NCBI RefSeq assembly: GCF_023100845.1
Contig: NZ_CP095864.1
Coordinates: 3,782,001 to 3,846,000 of the forward strand
Direction of reading: 5' to 3'
Length of the DNA: 64,000 bases
From: Gordonia sp. PP30
Lineage (GTDB): Bacteria; Actinomycetota; Actinomycetes; Mycobacteriales; Mycobacteriaceae
Shown here: one piece after another, positions 10,716 through 19,182 of the stretch
Numbering within the stretch: position 1 is the first letter of the stretch
Layout: each line of letters begins with the position of its first letter
Notes under the pieces: generated by a model
Databases searched by the model: none
What the model was told of the DNA's origin: nothing
What the model saw: the letters and a program-made list of their open reading frames with translations, nothing else
Translations under genes and position numbers: made by a program

Positions 10716-12031
10716 CGCCGTCGTCGGTCCGGCGCCGAGCACGACTCCGACCGGTTTGTGGGGTCCGCCCGCACGCTGCCACCATGGCTCGCGTGCCCCC
10801 GCTTCCATCCGCCTCCGACACCGCCACCGCCCGCCTGAGAGAGGCGGTGCACGGCCGCGGCGGGCAGCTTCTGGTGCTCGCCGCGATCGTGACGTTCTCG
10901 TTCTCGCTGCGGGCGGCGGTCACCTCGCTCACCCCGCTGCTCGGACGCATCTCCGAGGAACTGCATTTCGGCGACGCCGTCACCGGGGTGCTCGGCATGC
11001 TGCCGACGCTGCTGTTCGGCATCGCCGGTCTGGTCGGGCCGGCACTGGGTCGTCGTGCCGGATTGGAGATCGCCACCGTCGGCGCGGTGATCCTGACCGC
11101 CGCCGGCACCGGATTGCGCGGCCTCGCGGGTGGCGCGGGCGCGCTGATTCTCCTGTCCGCGGTGGCCCTCTTCGGCATGGGCCTGGGCAATGTCCTGATC
11201 CCACCCCTGGTCAAGCGCTACTTCCCGGCGCGGATCGCCACGGCGTCGACGACGTACATCCTGTGCGTCCAGCTGGGCACCACGGTCCCGGCGGCCGCCG
11301 CGGTCCCCCTCGCCGACGCCGCGGGCTGGCGCGCCGCACTCGCCGTCTGGGCGCTGATCCCGCTGATCGCGCTGCCGCCATGGCTGGCGGTCGTCCGCCG
11401 TCGCCGGACACGGCCGGCGAACGACGTCGCCACCACGCGGTTGCCCGTCTGGCGGTCGTCGATCACCTGGGGCCTGGTGATGCTCTTCGGGATGACCTCG
11501 TTGATGACCTACTCCCTGTTCACCTGGGTCCCCACCGTCCTGACCTCCGCCGGCGGCAGTGACGCCCTGGGCGGGACGGCCGTGGCGGTGTTCTCCGGCG
11601 TCGGCTTCCTCGCCACCTTTGTCGCGCCGTGGCTGTGCATCCGCTTCACCGACCCGTTCGGCTTCGTCGTACTCTTCGCCGCATGCATGCTCGGCGGTCT
11701 GGCCGGCCTGCGCTGGGCGCCGCTCGACGGCACCATGATCTGGATCGTGCTCACCGGCATCGGCGCGACCTCGTTCCCGATGTCACTGACCCTGATCAAC
11801 GTGCGCACCCGAACCAGTTCGGGGTCGTCGTCGCTGTCCGGCTTCGGTCAGGGCATCGGCTATCTCCTGGCCTGCGCCGGCCCTCTCCTGTTCGGTGTCC
11901 TGCACGACGCGACCGACGGCTGGGACGTCCCGTTCGGACTGCTCGCGATCGCGTGCCTGGTGATGGTCGCCGGCGGGCGGATCGTGTGCCGGCCGCGTCT
12001 GCTGGAAGACGTGCTCCGCCCCGGCCCCTGA
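10712..12031 (+). CDS. CynX/NimT-type MFS transporter (second of tandem pair)
   Basis: It shares the helix-1 signature (SLRAAVTSLTPLLGRI), the LGNVLIPPLVKRYFP loop and the LTLINVRTRT segment with the preceding gene, so the pair arose by tandem duplication. ATG at 10712 overlaps the upstream stop as ATGA and has GAGGAG 8 bases before it, implying translational coupling (439 residues). ATG at 10784 (415 residues) gives an N-terminus more like the paralogue's. Both are regulated, presumably, from the promoter shared with the GntR gene. Confidence 0.85.
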   Translation: MTPSSVRRRARLRPVCGVRPHAATMARVPPLPSASDTATARLREAVHGRGGQLLVLAAIVTFSFSLRAAVTSLTPLLGRISEELHFGDAVTGVLGMLPTLLFGIAGLVGPALGRRAGLEIATVGAVILTAAGTGLRGLAGGAGALILLSAVALFGMGLGNVLIPPLVKRYFPARIATASTTYILCVQLGTTVPAAAAVPLADAAGWRAALAVWALIPLIALPPWLAVVRRRRTRPANDVATTRLPVWRSSITWGLVMLFGMTSLMTYSLFTWVPTVLTSAGGSDALGGTAVAVFSGVGFLATFVAPWLCIRFTDPFGFVVLFAACMLGGLAGLRWAPLDGTMIWIVLTGIGATSFPMSLTLINVRTRTSSGSSSLSGFGQGIGYLLACAGPLLFGVLHDATDGWDVPFGLLAIACLVMVAGGRIVCRPRLLEDVLRPGP

Positions 12032-12045
12032 GCAGAACATTTCGG

Positions 12046-12064
12046 GTGTCCAGAATCCGGACAC
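12046..12064. promoter_or_regulatory. Inverted repeat GTGTCC-N7-GGACAC upstream of AcoR-like regulator
   Basis: Six-base arms (12046-12051 and 12059-12064) surround 7 bases. The same core and spacing (TGTCC-N7-GGACA) recur at 13921-13937 before the aldehyde dehydrogenase, making it a likely binding site of the regulator encoded between them. Confidence 0.6.
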
Positions 12065-12176
12065 TCATCACCCCTTGCGGTGTGTGAGGATGATTCTCAC
12101 GCATCAGGACTTTGGTCCCTGATGCGCGTGGACCGCACTCCGAAGCGCTGCCGCTCGCGCGCTCCGGAGTGTCGTG

Positions 12177-12218
12177 CAGGCCCACCGGCCGAAACCCCCG
12201 ACTCGGCCGGTGGGCCTG
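12177..12218 (+). terminator. Hairpin downstream of the MFS pair
   Basis: Fifteen-base perfect arms (12177-12191 and 12204-12218) close a 12-base loop. It could terminate the MFS operon or attenuate transcription into the regulator that starts 54 bp further on. Another inverted repeat (arms CGCATCAGG and CCTGATGCG) begins near 12100. Confidence 0.6.
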
Positions 12219-12271
12219 TTCCATGTCCAGACCCTTTCCTTTGCGCCGCCGTCCGTGTCAGAGTGGGAATC

Positions 12272-13876
12272 ATGGCTTCTTCGCTGCCGCACCGACCGGT
12301 CATCGCCGCGTCCTGGCAGCGCGTGCGCTCGACGGGCCTGGAGCACGACCACCGTCCCGATCCGATCCTGAGCGATGTCGACAGCGCCGACCCGCTGCTC
12401 GACGCCGCCCGCCCGGTCCTGCAGCGCGCCGCGGAGATGCTCGACGGCACGCCGACCGCACTGCTCCTGGTCGACAACGCCAGCCGGATGGTCGCCCGGG
12501 TCTCCGGCGACGGCACCCTGGAACGTCGTCTGGCCGACGCCGGTGTGGTGACCGGCGCCGACTTCACCGAGGCCGCGATGGGCACCACCGCACTCGGCAC
12601 CACCGCGGAGGTCCGCGGCGACACCGTGATCAACAGCAGCGAGCACTACCTGGAACAGTTCCGTTCGCTGAGCTGTTTCGGCCGCCCGATCATCCATCCG
12701 GGCACACGCCGGGTGGCAGGCATCCTCTGCATGACCGAGGAAGCTCAGCGGATCAACCCGCTGTCCCTTCCGCTGGTGCGCGGCATCGCGCACGACATCG
12801 GCGAGCGCCTGCTGACTCGCAGCCATTCCGACCACCAGCGGGTGATCGCCGCTTTCGGTGACGCCGCCGACCGGCGCGACATCGCCCTCGCGGCCCTCGG
12901 CGACAACCTGCAGCTCACCAACGCCCTCGCCGCCCAGCTCTTGGCGCCGGCCGACTTCGGCACCCTGCGGCTACTCCTCGAACAGAACGACATCCCGCCC
13001 ACCGTCACGCTGGTGTCCGGGGTGACGGCCGCGGTGGAGGCCGACCGGATCCCCGGAGTACGACACGCCGCCATCTTCCGCTTGCGTCCCCGGATCGACC
13101 GGTTGCCGTCCGGCGGCGTCGCCGCGGGCACACCGACGGCCACCACCGTCGCGATCTGCGGCGAACCCGGCACCGGGCGCACCACCCGCGCCTTCGGTAT
13201 CGCCCCGCGCGAGCGGTCGACGGTGGTCGACGTCGCCGCGACCCTGCTCGCGGGCACTCCCCTCGATCTGGCGGCGACACTCCGGGAGGCGCAAGCACGC
13301 GGGGAGGGCGTGGTGATCGACGCCGCCGATCTGCTCGATGAGCGGTCTCTTCAGCTCCTCCTCGCCGCGGTCGCCGGCCGCTCGGCCGCCGATCCGGCGC
13401 TGGTCGTGGTGACCGGCCCGCCCGACTCGCTGTCGCCGAGCGCCTCGGCGCTGGTCGCGCGCTGCCGCCGGCGCACCACCCTGCCCCCGTTGCGCCAGCG
13501 ACCCACCGAACTCGCCGCGCTCGGCCAGGAGATCCTGCGGGCCCGGGACGTGCGGCTCACGCTGAGCACCGACGCCTCCGATGCCCTCGTCTCCCAGGAG
13601 TGGCCGGGCAACCTGCGCGAGTTCGCGACCGTACTGAGCGAGGCCGCCGACGCGGCCCGCGCCCGCGGCGCCCGGACCGTCGACGTGGCCGATCTGCCCG
13701 ACGGCTACCGCAGTACCTCCCGGGTCTCCCGGCTCCTCGGCCTGGAGCAGGCCGAGCGCCTCGCGATCGTCGAAGCGCTCGACGCCGCGAGCGGCAACAA
13801 GAGCCATGCCGCCAAGCGTCTCGGCATCAGCCGCACCACGCTGTACGCGCGGATCCGGGCACTCGGTATCCGCTGA
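12272..13876 (+). CDS. AcoR-like GAF/Fis transcriptional activator lacking the sigma-54 loop
   Basis: This 534-residue regulator has an N-terminal sensor (residues about 10-200, GAF-like), a shortened AAA-type central domain (degenerate P-loop GEPGTGRTTRAF, arginine-finger region PPLRQRPTEL, WPGNLREF), and a C-terminal Fis helix-turn-helix (NKSHAAKRLGISRTTLYARI). The GAFTGA loop that contacts sigma-54 is absent, as expected in actinobacteria without that sigma factor. Relatives activate alcohol, acetoin or acetone oxidation genes. Here it precedes aldehyde and alcohol dehydrogenases, and matching inverted repeats lie before both units. ATG 12272 is chosen because upstream codons lack conserved sequence. 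Confidence 0.85.
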   Translation: MASSLPHRPVIAASWQRVRSTGLEHDHRPDPILSDVDSADPLLDAARPVLQRAAEMLDGTPTALLLVDNASRMVARVSGDGTLERRLADAGVVTGADFTEAAMGTTALGTTAEVRGDTVINSSEHYLEQFRSLSCFGRPIIHPGTRRVAGILCMTEEAQRINPLSLPLVRGIAHDIGERLLTRSHSDHQRVIAAFGDAADRRDIALAALGDNLQLTNALAAQLLAPADFGTLRLLLEQNDIPPTVTLVSGVTAAVEADRIPGVRHAAIFRLRPRIDRLPSGGVAAGTPTATTVAICGEPGTGRTTRAFGIAPRERSTVVDVAATLLAGTPLDLAATLREAQARGEGVVIDAADLLDERSLQLLLAAVAGRSAADPALVVVTGPPDSLSPSASALVARCRRRTTLPPLRQRPTELAALGQEILRARDVRLTLSTDASDALVSQEWPGNLREFATVLSEAADAARARGARTVDVADLPDGYRSTSRVSRLLGLEQAERLAIVEALDAASGNKSHAAKRLGISRTTLYARIRALGIR

Positions 13877-13907
13877 TCCCCGGCGGCATCACCTCCGCCG
13901 TTTCGAC

Positions 13908-13937
13908 TGTCCACGCAGTCTGTCCACTTTCCGGACA
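13908..13937. promoter_or_regulatory. TGTCC-N7-GGACA site plus extra half-site before the aldehyde dehydrogenase
   Basis: A full inverted repeat (13921-13925 with 13933-13937, 7-base spacer) is preceded at 13908 by another TGTCCAC half-site. The site lies 112 bp upstream of the dehydrogenase start, a distance suited to an activator. It matches the repeat at 12046-12064 in sequence and spacing. Confidence 0.6.
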
Positions 13938-14048
13938 AGCCGTCGGCCTCGATTCATGCGACAAATGAAGTACGTCACAGACAGTGGCGTGGTTCATACT
14001 CCATCGAACGCATCGCCCGGTTCACATCGGGCGAGAGAAGAGGTTCCG

Positions 14049-15545
14049 ATGACCACCTCCTTGACTCCGGCGCTGCTTCCCGCGGTCGCCGAGTTCGTCG
14101 CTTCCGACCGCAAGATGCTGATCGGCGGCGCATGGGTCGACGCCGCCTCCGGCGAGACCTTCGAGACGCTCGACCCCGCCACCGGCCAGGTGATCACCCG
14201 GGTCGCCAAGGGTGAGGCCGCCGACATCGACCGGGCCGTCGCCGCCGCGCGCGCCGCCTACGAGGGCCCCTGGTCGCGGATGAAGCCGAACGAACGTGAG
14301 CGCCTGATCTGGCGCGTCGGCGACATCCTCTCCGAACGCGCCGAGGTCTTCGGCCAGCTCGAAGCCCTCGACAACGGCAAGTCGGTCGCCATCGCCACCG
14401 CGGTCGACGTCGGGTGGTCGGCCGACGTCTGGCGCTACAACGCCGGCCTGGCCACCAAGATCACCGGCTCGTCGATCACCCCGTCCATGCCGTTCTCCCC
14501 CGACGGCCAGTTCCACGCCTACACGCGGCGCGAATCGCTCGGGGTGTGCGGGCAGATCGTGCCGTGGAACTTCCCGATCCTGATGGCGACGTGGAAGCTC
14601 GCACCCGCGCTCGCCGCGGGCAACACCGTCGTCCTCAAGCCGGCCGAGCAGACGCCGCTGTCGGCACTCATGCTCGGCGAGGTCTTCGAAGAGGCCGGCT
14701 TCCCGCCCGGCGTGGTCAACATCGTGCCCGGCTTCGGCGACGCCGGCGCCGCCCTCTCGGCGCACATGGACGTCGACAAGGTGGCGTTCACCGGCTCCAC
14801 CGAGGTCGGCAAGAAGATCGTGCAGGCGGCCACCGGCAACCTGAAGAAGGTCTCGCTGGAACTCGGCGGCAAGAGCCCGAACATCGTCTTCGCCGACGCC
14901 GATCTGGAGGCCGCCGTCGCCGGCAGCGTCGCCGCGTGGATGTTCAACCACGGCCAGTGCTGCGTGGCCGGCACCCGCATGTTCGTGCAGCGGGAGATCT
15001 TCGACGACTTCACCCAGGCCGTCGCCGACGCCGCCGCGCAGGCCAAGATCGGCCCCGGCCTCGATCCCACCACCGAGCTCGGCCCGCTGGTGTCCCAGGA
15101 GCAGTTCGACCGCGTGAACGGCTACATCCAGCAGGGCCTCGCCTCCGGCGCCCGGGCCCTGACCGGTGGCGGCCGCTGGGGCGAGCAGGGCTACTTCATC
15201 GAGCCGACGGTCTTCGTCGACGTCGAACCGAGCTACTCGATCGTCGAGGAGGAGATCTTCGGCCCGGTCGTCGCCGCACTGCCGTTCGACGGCGAGGACG
15301 ACGTGGCCCGCGCCGCGAACAACTCGATCTATGGTCTGGCCGCGGGCATCTGGACCAAGGACATCTCGAAGGCGCACCGCACCGCGGCCGCCGTCCAGGC
15401 CGGGTCGGTGTGGGTGAACCAGTACAACGGCTTCGACACCGCCCTCCCCTTCGGCGGCTTCAAGCAGTCCGGCTGGGGCCGCGAACTCGGCGACTCCGCC
15501 GTCGACCTCTACACCCAGGTCAAATCCGTCAACATCGCCCTCTGA
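14049..15545 (+). CDS. NAD-dependent aldehyde dehydrogenase
   Basis: This 498-residue enzyme of the ALDH superfamily (betaine/phenylacetaldehyde branch) oxidises an aldehyde to its acid. The catalytic cysteine is in GQCCVAG, the general-base glutamate in LELGGKSPNIVF, and the cofactor motif is FTGSTEVGK. PWNFPI and the C-terminal FGGFKQSGWGRELG are typical. The start is ATG 14049 after AGAAGAGG. With the alcohol dehydrogenase 33 bp downstream it forms a two-step alcohol-to-acid pathway, probably switched on by the adjacent activator. Confidence 0.93.
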   Translation: MTTSLTPALLPAVAEFVASDRKMLIGGAWVDAASGETFETLDPATGQVITRVAKGEAADIDRAVAAARAAYEGPWSRMKPNERERLIWRVGDILSERAEVFGQLEALDNGKSVAIATAVDVGWSADVWRYNAGLATKITGSSITPSMPFSPDGQFHAYTRRESLGVCGQIVPWNFPILMATWKLAPALAAGNTVVLKPAEQTPLSALMLGEVFEEAGFPPGVVNIVPGFGDAGAALSAHMDVDKVAFTGSTEVGKKIVQAATGNLKKVSLELGGKSPNIVFADADLEAAVAGSVAAWMFNHGQCCVAGTRMFVQREIFDDFTQAVADAAAQAKIGPGLDPTTELGPLVSQEQFDRVNGYIQQGLASGARALTGGGRWGEQGYFIEPTVFVDVEPSYSIVEEEIFGPVVAALPFDGEDDVARAANNSIYGLAAGIWTKDISKAHRTAAAVQAGSVWVNQYNGFDTALPFGGFKQSGWGRELGDSAVDLYTQVKSVNIAL

Positions 15546-15578
15546 CCCCGCTTCACCCTCACCCCTTTAGGAGTTCCC

Positions 15579-16700
15579 ATGAAGACCAAGGCAGCAGTCC
15601 TCCTCGCCCCCGGCGAGCCGTTCAAGATCATGGAGCTGGAGCTGGATCCGCCCGGCCCCGGTGAAGTGCTGATCAAGTACACCAACGCCGGCCTGTGCCA
15701 CTCGGACCTGCACCTGACCGACGGCGATCTGCCGCCGCGCTACCCGATCGTGGGCGGCCACGAGGGCGCGGGCATCATCCAGGAGATCGGCCCCGGCGTG
15801 ACCAAGGTGAAGGTCGGCGACCACGTGGTCTGCAGCTTCATCCCGAACTGCGGCCACTGCCGCTACTGTTCCACCGGCCGCCAGAACCTGTGCGACATGG
15901 GCGCCACCATCCTCGAGGGCTCGATGCCCGACGGCACCTTCCGCTTCCACGGGCCGGACGGCGAGGACTTCGGCGCGATGTGCATGCTCGGCACCTTCTC
16001 CGAGTACTCGACCATCTCCGAGCATTCGGTGGTCAAGGTCGACGACTGGCTGCCGCTCGGGACCGCCGTCCTGGTCGGCTGCGGCGTGCCGTCCGGCTGG
16101 GGCACCGCCGTCGATGAGCGGGCGGGCAATCTCCGCCCCGGCGACACCTGCGTGATCTACGGCATCGGCGGCCTCGGTATCAACGCGGTGCAGGGTGCCG
16201 TCGCGGCCGGCTGCAAGTACGTCGTGGTGGTCGACCCGGTCGCCATGAAGCGCGACGCCGCGCTCAAGTTCGGCGCGACGCACGCCTTCGAGAGCGCCGC
16301 CGAGGCGCAGGAGAAGGTCACCGAACTCACCTGGGGCCAGGGCGCCGACGCCGCGCTGATCCTGGTCGGCACGGTCGACGAGGACGTGGTGAGCAATGCC
16401 TTCGCCATCATCGGCAAGGGCGGGCGCGTGGTCATCACCGGTCTCGCCGACCCGGCCAAGAAGACGGTCCACGTCTCCGGCGCCGAGATGGCCCTCATGC
16501 AGAAGACCGTCCAGGGCACCCTCTTCGGCTCGATGAACCCGCAGTACGACATCGTCAAGCTGCTCCGCATGTACGACGCCGGGGAGCTCAAGCTCGATGA
16601 GCTGATCACCCAGCGGTACACGCTCGACGAGGTCAACAAGGGCTACGAGGATCTCCGCGCCGGGGTCAACCTGCGCGGCGTGATCGACCACGCCGAGTAG
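15579..16700 (+). CDS. NDMA-dependent alcohol dehydrogenase
   Basis: This 373-residue zinc-dependent medium-chain dehydrogenase carries GGHEGAG, the structural-zinc cysteines CGHCRYCSTGRQNLC and the nucleotide fold GIGGLGINAVQG. The close agreement through GSMPDGTFRF and CGVPSGWGTA marks the mycobacterial/Rhodococcus type assayed with N,N-dimethyl-4-nitrosoaniline, in which the nicotinamide cofactor stays bound. The natural electron acceptor is often a mycofactocin-type redox carrier in such systems, but no mycofactocin gene is visible here. It lies in an operon with the aldehyde dehydrogenase. Confidence 0.9.
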   Translation: MKTKAAVLLAPGEPFKIMELELDPPGPGEVLIKYTNAGLCHSDLHLTDGDLPPRYPIVGGHEGAGIIQEIGPGVTKVKVGDHVVCSFIPNCGHCRYCSTGRQNLCDMGATILEGSMPDGTFRFHGPDGEDFGAMCMLGTFSEYSTISEHSVVKVDDWLPLGTAVLVGCGVPSGWGTAVDERAGNLRPGDTCVIYGIGGLGINAVQGAVAAGCKYVVVVDPVAMKRDAALKFGATHAFESAAEAQEKVTELTWGQGADAALILVGTVDEDVVSNAFAIIGKGGRVVITGLADPAKKTVHVSGAEMALMQKTVQGTLFGSMNPQYDIVKLLRMYDAGELKLDELITQRYTLDEVNKGYEDLRAGVNLRGVIDHAE

Positions 16701-16725
16701 TCCCTCCCCAGCGACCCTCGGGACC

Positions 16726-16762
16726 GAGCGGAGCCGGGACCATGACGGTCCCGGCTCCGCTC
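16726..16762 (+). terminator. Terminator of the alcohol-oxidation operon
   Basis: Sixteen-base perfect arms (16726-16741 and 16747-16762) around a 5-base loop, starting 25 bp after the alcohol dehydrogenase stop. There is no U-tract. It may serve the converging cell-wall gene as well. Confidence 0.75.
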
Positions 16763-16793
16763 GTCGTCGCTATGGTGCGTTCAGCGCCGGCGG

Positions 16794-17540
16794 CTACCGC
16801 GAGCCCCACTCCGGCGGCGCGTACGACCAGCCGAGGTAGGTGCTGAGCAGGCGGTTGTACCGCTGCACCGTCGGGCCGTTGACAGCACCGCCGGACACGT
16901 AGGTGCCGTCCCCCACCGCGATCATCACGTGGCCGTAGCCCTGGTCATAGGTCGGGTTGGAGCTGAACACCAGCGCGCCCTTCGGGATGCCCGACGACGA
17001 GGTGTGGATCATCCCGCGCGAGCGCAGGTTGTTGAACGTGGCGATGGCACTGCCCGAACGTCCGCTGGTGCCGTATGCGTTCTCGACGAAGCGCTCGCAC
17101 GCGAAGTTGTACGAGTTCGACCCGACCTGTGAGAGCGCCCACGAGACGGCCTTGGCCTCCCGGTTGCCCGACGGAGCGGGGGCCGGCGCCGGCTGACCAC
17201 CGCAGCGCGGCGCCACGGCGTTGTTGGTGCCGGTGTAGATCCACGCGTCGGCGACGTAGCCCGAGCCGGCGATGTGGTCCCAGATGGTCGAGGTGCCGTA
17301 GTCGCCCTTCACCGCGGGCCCGGTGGTGGTGCAGTCGATGGTGACCCGCGTCTTGTCGTTCAGCCGGGCGACGATCGGCGCGGTGGTGTTCGGCGCGCTC
17401 CGCACGTTCAGGGTGATACCGCCGGTATGCACGGTGCCGGTGGCCGCGTCCGCAGCGCCCGCTCCGGCCACGGTCGCGGCACCCGCCGCGGCGACGACGA
17501 GTGTCGCGGTGAGCACGCGGCCCAGTCGGTTGATCTTCAT
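16794..17540 (-). CDS. Secreted SH3b plus CHAP/NlpC-like cell-wall peptidase
   Basis: This 248-residue protein has a Sec signal peptide (positive start MKINRLGR, then an alanine-rich core cut near AADAA), a bacterial SH3-like domain (TLNVRSAPNTTAPIVARL), a short Pro/Ala linker and a C-terminal NlpC/CHAP-like domain. The likely cysteine is in NFACERFVENAYG and the histidine in GYGHVMIAVGDG. Such enzymes cut peptidoglycan stem peptides or act as extracellular amidases. ATG 17540 has GAGAGGA upstream, and an in-frame start at 17594 would precede the signal peptide with unconserved sequence. Inverted repeats upstream may be control sites. Confidence 0.8.
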   Translation of the reverse strand: MKINRLGRVLTATLVVAAAGAATVAGAGAADAATGTVHTGGITLNVRSAPNTTAPIVARLNDKTRVTIDCTTTGPAVKGDYGTSTIWDHIAGSGYVADAWIYTGTNNAVAPRCGGQPAPAPAPSGNREAKAVSWALSQVGSNSYNFACERFVENAYGTSGRSGSAIATFNNLRSRGMIHTSSSGIPKGALVFSSNPTYDQGYGHVMIAVGDGTYVSGGAVNGPTVQRYNRLLSTYLGWSYAPPEWGSR

Positions 17541-17585
17541 GCCGATCCTCTCGGTGTCAGCGCACCAGGTCGGTGCGGAGCCCAA

Positions 17586-17638
17586 CCGTGACACCCGGCA
17601 CGATCCCTGTCACGGGACACATGCCGTAAATGCGGCAT
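17586..17638 (-). promoter_or_regulatory. Paired inverted repeats upstream of the cell-wall peptidase
   Basis: CCGTGACA (17586-17593) and TGTCACGG (17608-17615) are 8-base arms around 14 bases. Beyond them ATGCCG-N6-CGGCAT spans 17621-17638. GTGACA/TGTCAC elements also occur upstream of two secreted-protein genes at 41332-41358 and 59915-59972. Confidence 0.5.
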
Positions 17639-17704
17639 ACCGGACGGAGAATCCCCCGTACGGCGTAAGCGCGAAGGCCCTCACCGCCAGGCCGGGAGAG
17701 CTTC

Positions 17705-18589
17705 TCAGTCGGCCACCGAATGCGGCAGCTTCACCGAGCCCGGGGCCACCTTCGCGGGGCGGGACGGCGGCGGCACCATCGGGCCGCAGTTCCCGTCGGG
17801 GGCGACGTCGAGGTCGACGATCACCGGCGCGTGATCGCTCGGCTTGGTGCCCTTGCGCGCCTGGCGGTCGACCCAGGCGGCCTGCACGCGCCGCGCGATC
17901 GGGTCACCCGCGACGATCAGATCGATCCGCATGCCGAGGTCCTTGTGGAACATCCCGGCCCGGTAGTCCCAGTACGAGTACATGCGCGCGTCCGGCCAGT
18001 GCGCACGGCCGGTGTCGGCCATCCCGAGGTCGAGCAGACCTTGCAGCTCCGCCCGCTCCGGCGCGGTCACGTGCGTGTGCCCCTCCAGCGCCGCCGGGTC
18101 GAACACATCGGCGTCGGCCGGGATGATGTTGAAGTCGCCGCAGACCATGCTGTCGGCGGCGTCCGGGGCGACGGCCGCGCGCAGCTTGTCGAGCCAGGCC
18201 AGCTTGTACCGGTAGTGGTCGGAGTCCACCTCGCGACCGTTCGGCACGTAGACCGACCAGATGCGGATCCCGTCGCACACCGCCGACACGGCCCGGCCCT
18301 CCGGCGGCCCCGCGGGATCGGGGAAGCCCGGCGCGTCCGGGAACGCGGCGCGCACATCGTCGAGCCCCACCCTCGACAAGACCGCGACCCCGTTCCACTG
18401 CCCCTGCCCCACGTGCGCGAATTCGTAACCGCGCGAGGACAGTTCGTCGCCGAGTTCGGCGGCGAAGGCGTCGTCGGAGACCTTGGTCTCCTGGAGACAG
18501 ACGACGTCCGGCGCCCGCTCGTCGAGCCAGGGCAGCAGGCGCGGGATCCGCTGCTTCACCGAGTTCACATTCCAGGTCGCGACACGCAT
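17705..18589 (-). CDS. xthA: Exodeoxyribonuclease III
   Basis: This 294-residue AP endonuclease/3'-5' exonuclease of base-excision repair shows the conserved catalytic set: WNVNS (Asn7), LQETK (metal-binding Glu), VYVPNG, CGDFNI (Asp/Asn), RIDLI and the terminal SDHAPV (Asp-His pair). Family length is about 260-270. The extra C-terminal 25 residues, rich in Pro and Lys, are unconserved. It starts at ATG 18589 and is monocistronic here. Confidence 0.93.
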   Translation of the reverse strand: MRVATWNVNSVKQRIPRLLPWLDERAPDVVCLQETKVSDDAFAAELGDELSSRGYEFAHVGQGQWNGVAVLSRVGLDDVRAAFPDAPGFPDPAGPPEGRAVSAVCDGIRIWSVYVPNGREVDSDHYRYKLAWLDKLRAAVAPDAADSMVCGDFNIIPADADVFDPAALEGHTHVTAPERAELQGLLDLGMADTGRAHWPDARMYSYWDYRAGMFHKDLGMRIDLIVAGDPIARRVQAAWVDRQARKGTKPSDHAPVIVDLDVAPDGNCGPMVPPPSRPAKVAPGSVKLPHSVAD

Positions 18590-18746
18590 GGTCCCAGCCT
18601 ATCGGGGCCGCCCGGCCGGGTTCGGGAGCATGCTCGGTGCCGAAGGACCCCGGAAAACGAGTGGTGCACTACCTCAATCACCGGCGTCCCACGGGGTGAC
18701 GATGGCGGCGGGCCGAACGCCCGTCTCACCCACCGAGGAGGACACC

Positions 18747-19175
18747 ATGACCCGCATCCCCGCCCACAGGCTCCTGACCGTCGGGGGCGCGCTCTGCCTC
18801 GCCGCCGGGAGCGTCGTCGCCGTCGGCAGCGGCACCGCAGCCGCCGCGCCGGCGAAACCGACCTACGAGATCACCCTGCCGGCCGGCTCCCCGAACTGGA
18901 TCAACCACTGGGACATCAGCCATAACACCGGGAAGTGCTATTTCCACAAGAAGAGTGGCTTCCCCGTCCCGAACGACGTCCGATCCGAACTCGTCGCGAG
19001 CGTGTACACGTGGCCGATCGACCCACATGAGCTCCAGTCGGGAGCCAACACGCTGTGGGTCGAGTGCGACGACGGCGGCAAGTCCGATGTGGTGACCGTG
19101 TACGCACCGCGCAATCAGCTCAACGATCTCCGCACACAGTTCAGCATCGACACCAAGAACCTGTTCGGTTCCTGA
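18747..19175 (+). CDS. Small secreted protein of unknown function
   Basis: This 142-residue protein has a clear Sec signal peptide (MTRIPAHRLLTVGG, hydrophobic core, cleavage near AAAAPA), leaving about 105 mature residues. There are two mature cysteines (GKCYFHK and VECDDGG) that could pair, and many Asn/Trp/Tyr. I recognise no family. GAGGAG sits 6 bases before ATG 18747. Its stop is 7 bp from that of the converging carboxyltransferase gene. Confidence 0.75.
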   Translation: MTRIPAHRLLTVGGALCLAAGSVVAVGSGTAAAAPAKPTYEITLPAGSPNWINHWDISHNTGKCYFHKKSGFPVPNDVRSELVASVYTWPIDPHELQSGANTLWVECDDGGKSDVVTVYAPRNQLNDLRTQFSIDTKNLFGS

Positions 19176-19182
19176 GCGGCGG

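Noticed and set aside
12272..13876. Sigma-54-dependent control of the alcohol operon
   Set aside because: The regulator lacks the GAFTGA loop and no -24/-12 promoter was seen before 14049.
17541..17704. A cyclic-di-AMP (ydaO) riboswitch before the cell-wall peptidase
   Set aside because: Such elements often precede similar genes in actinobacteria, but the conserved loop sequences were not found. Only simple inverted repeats are present.
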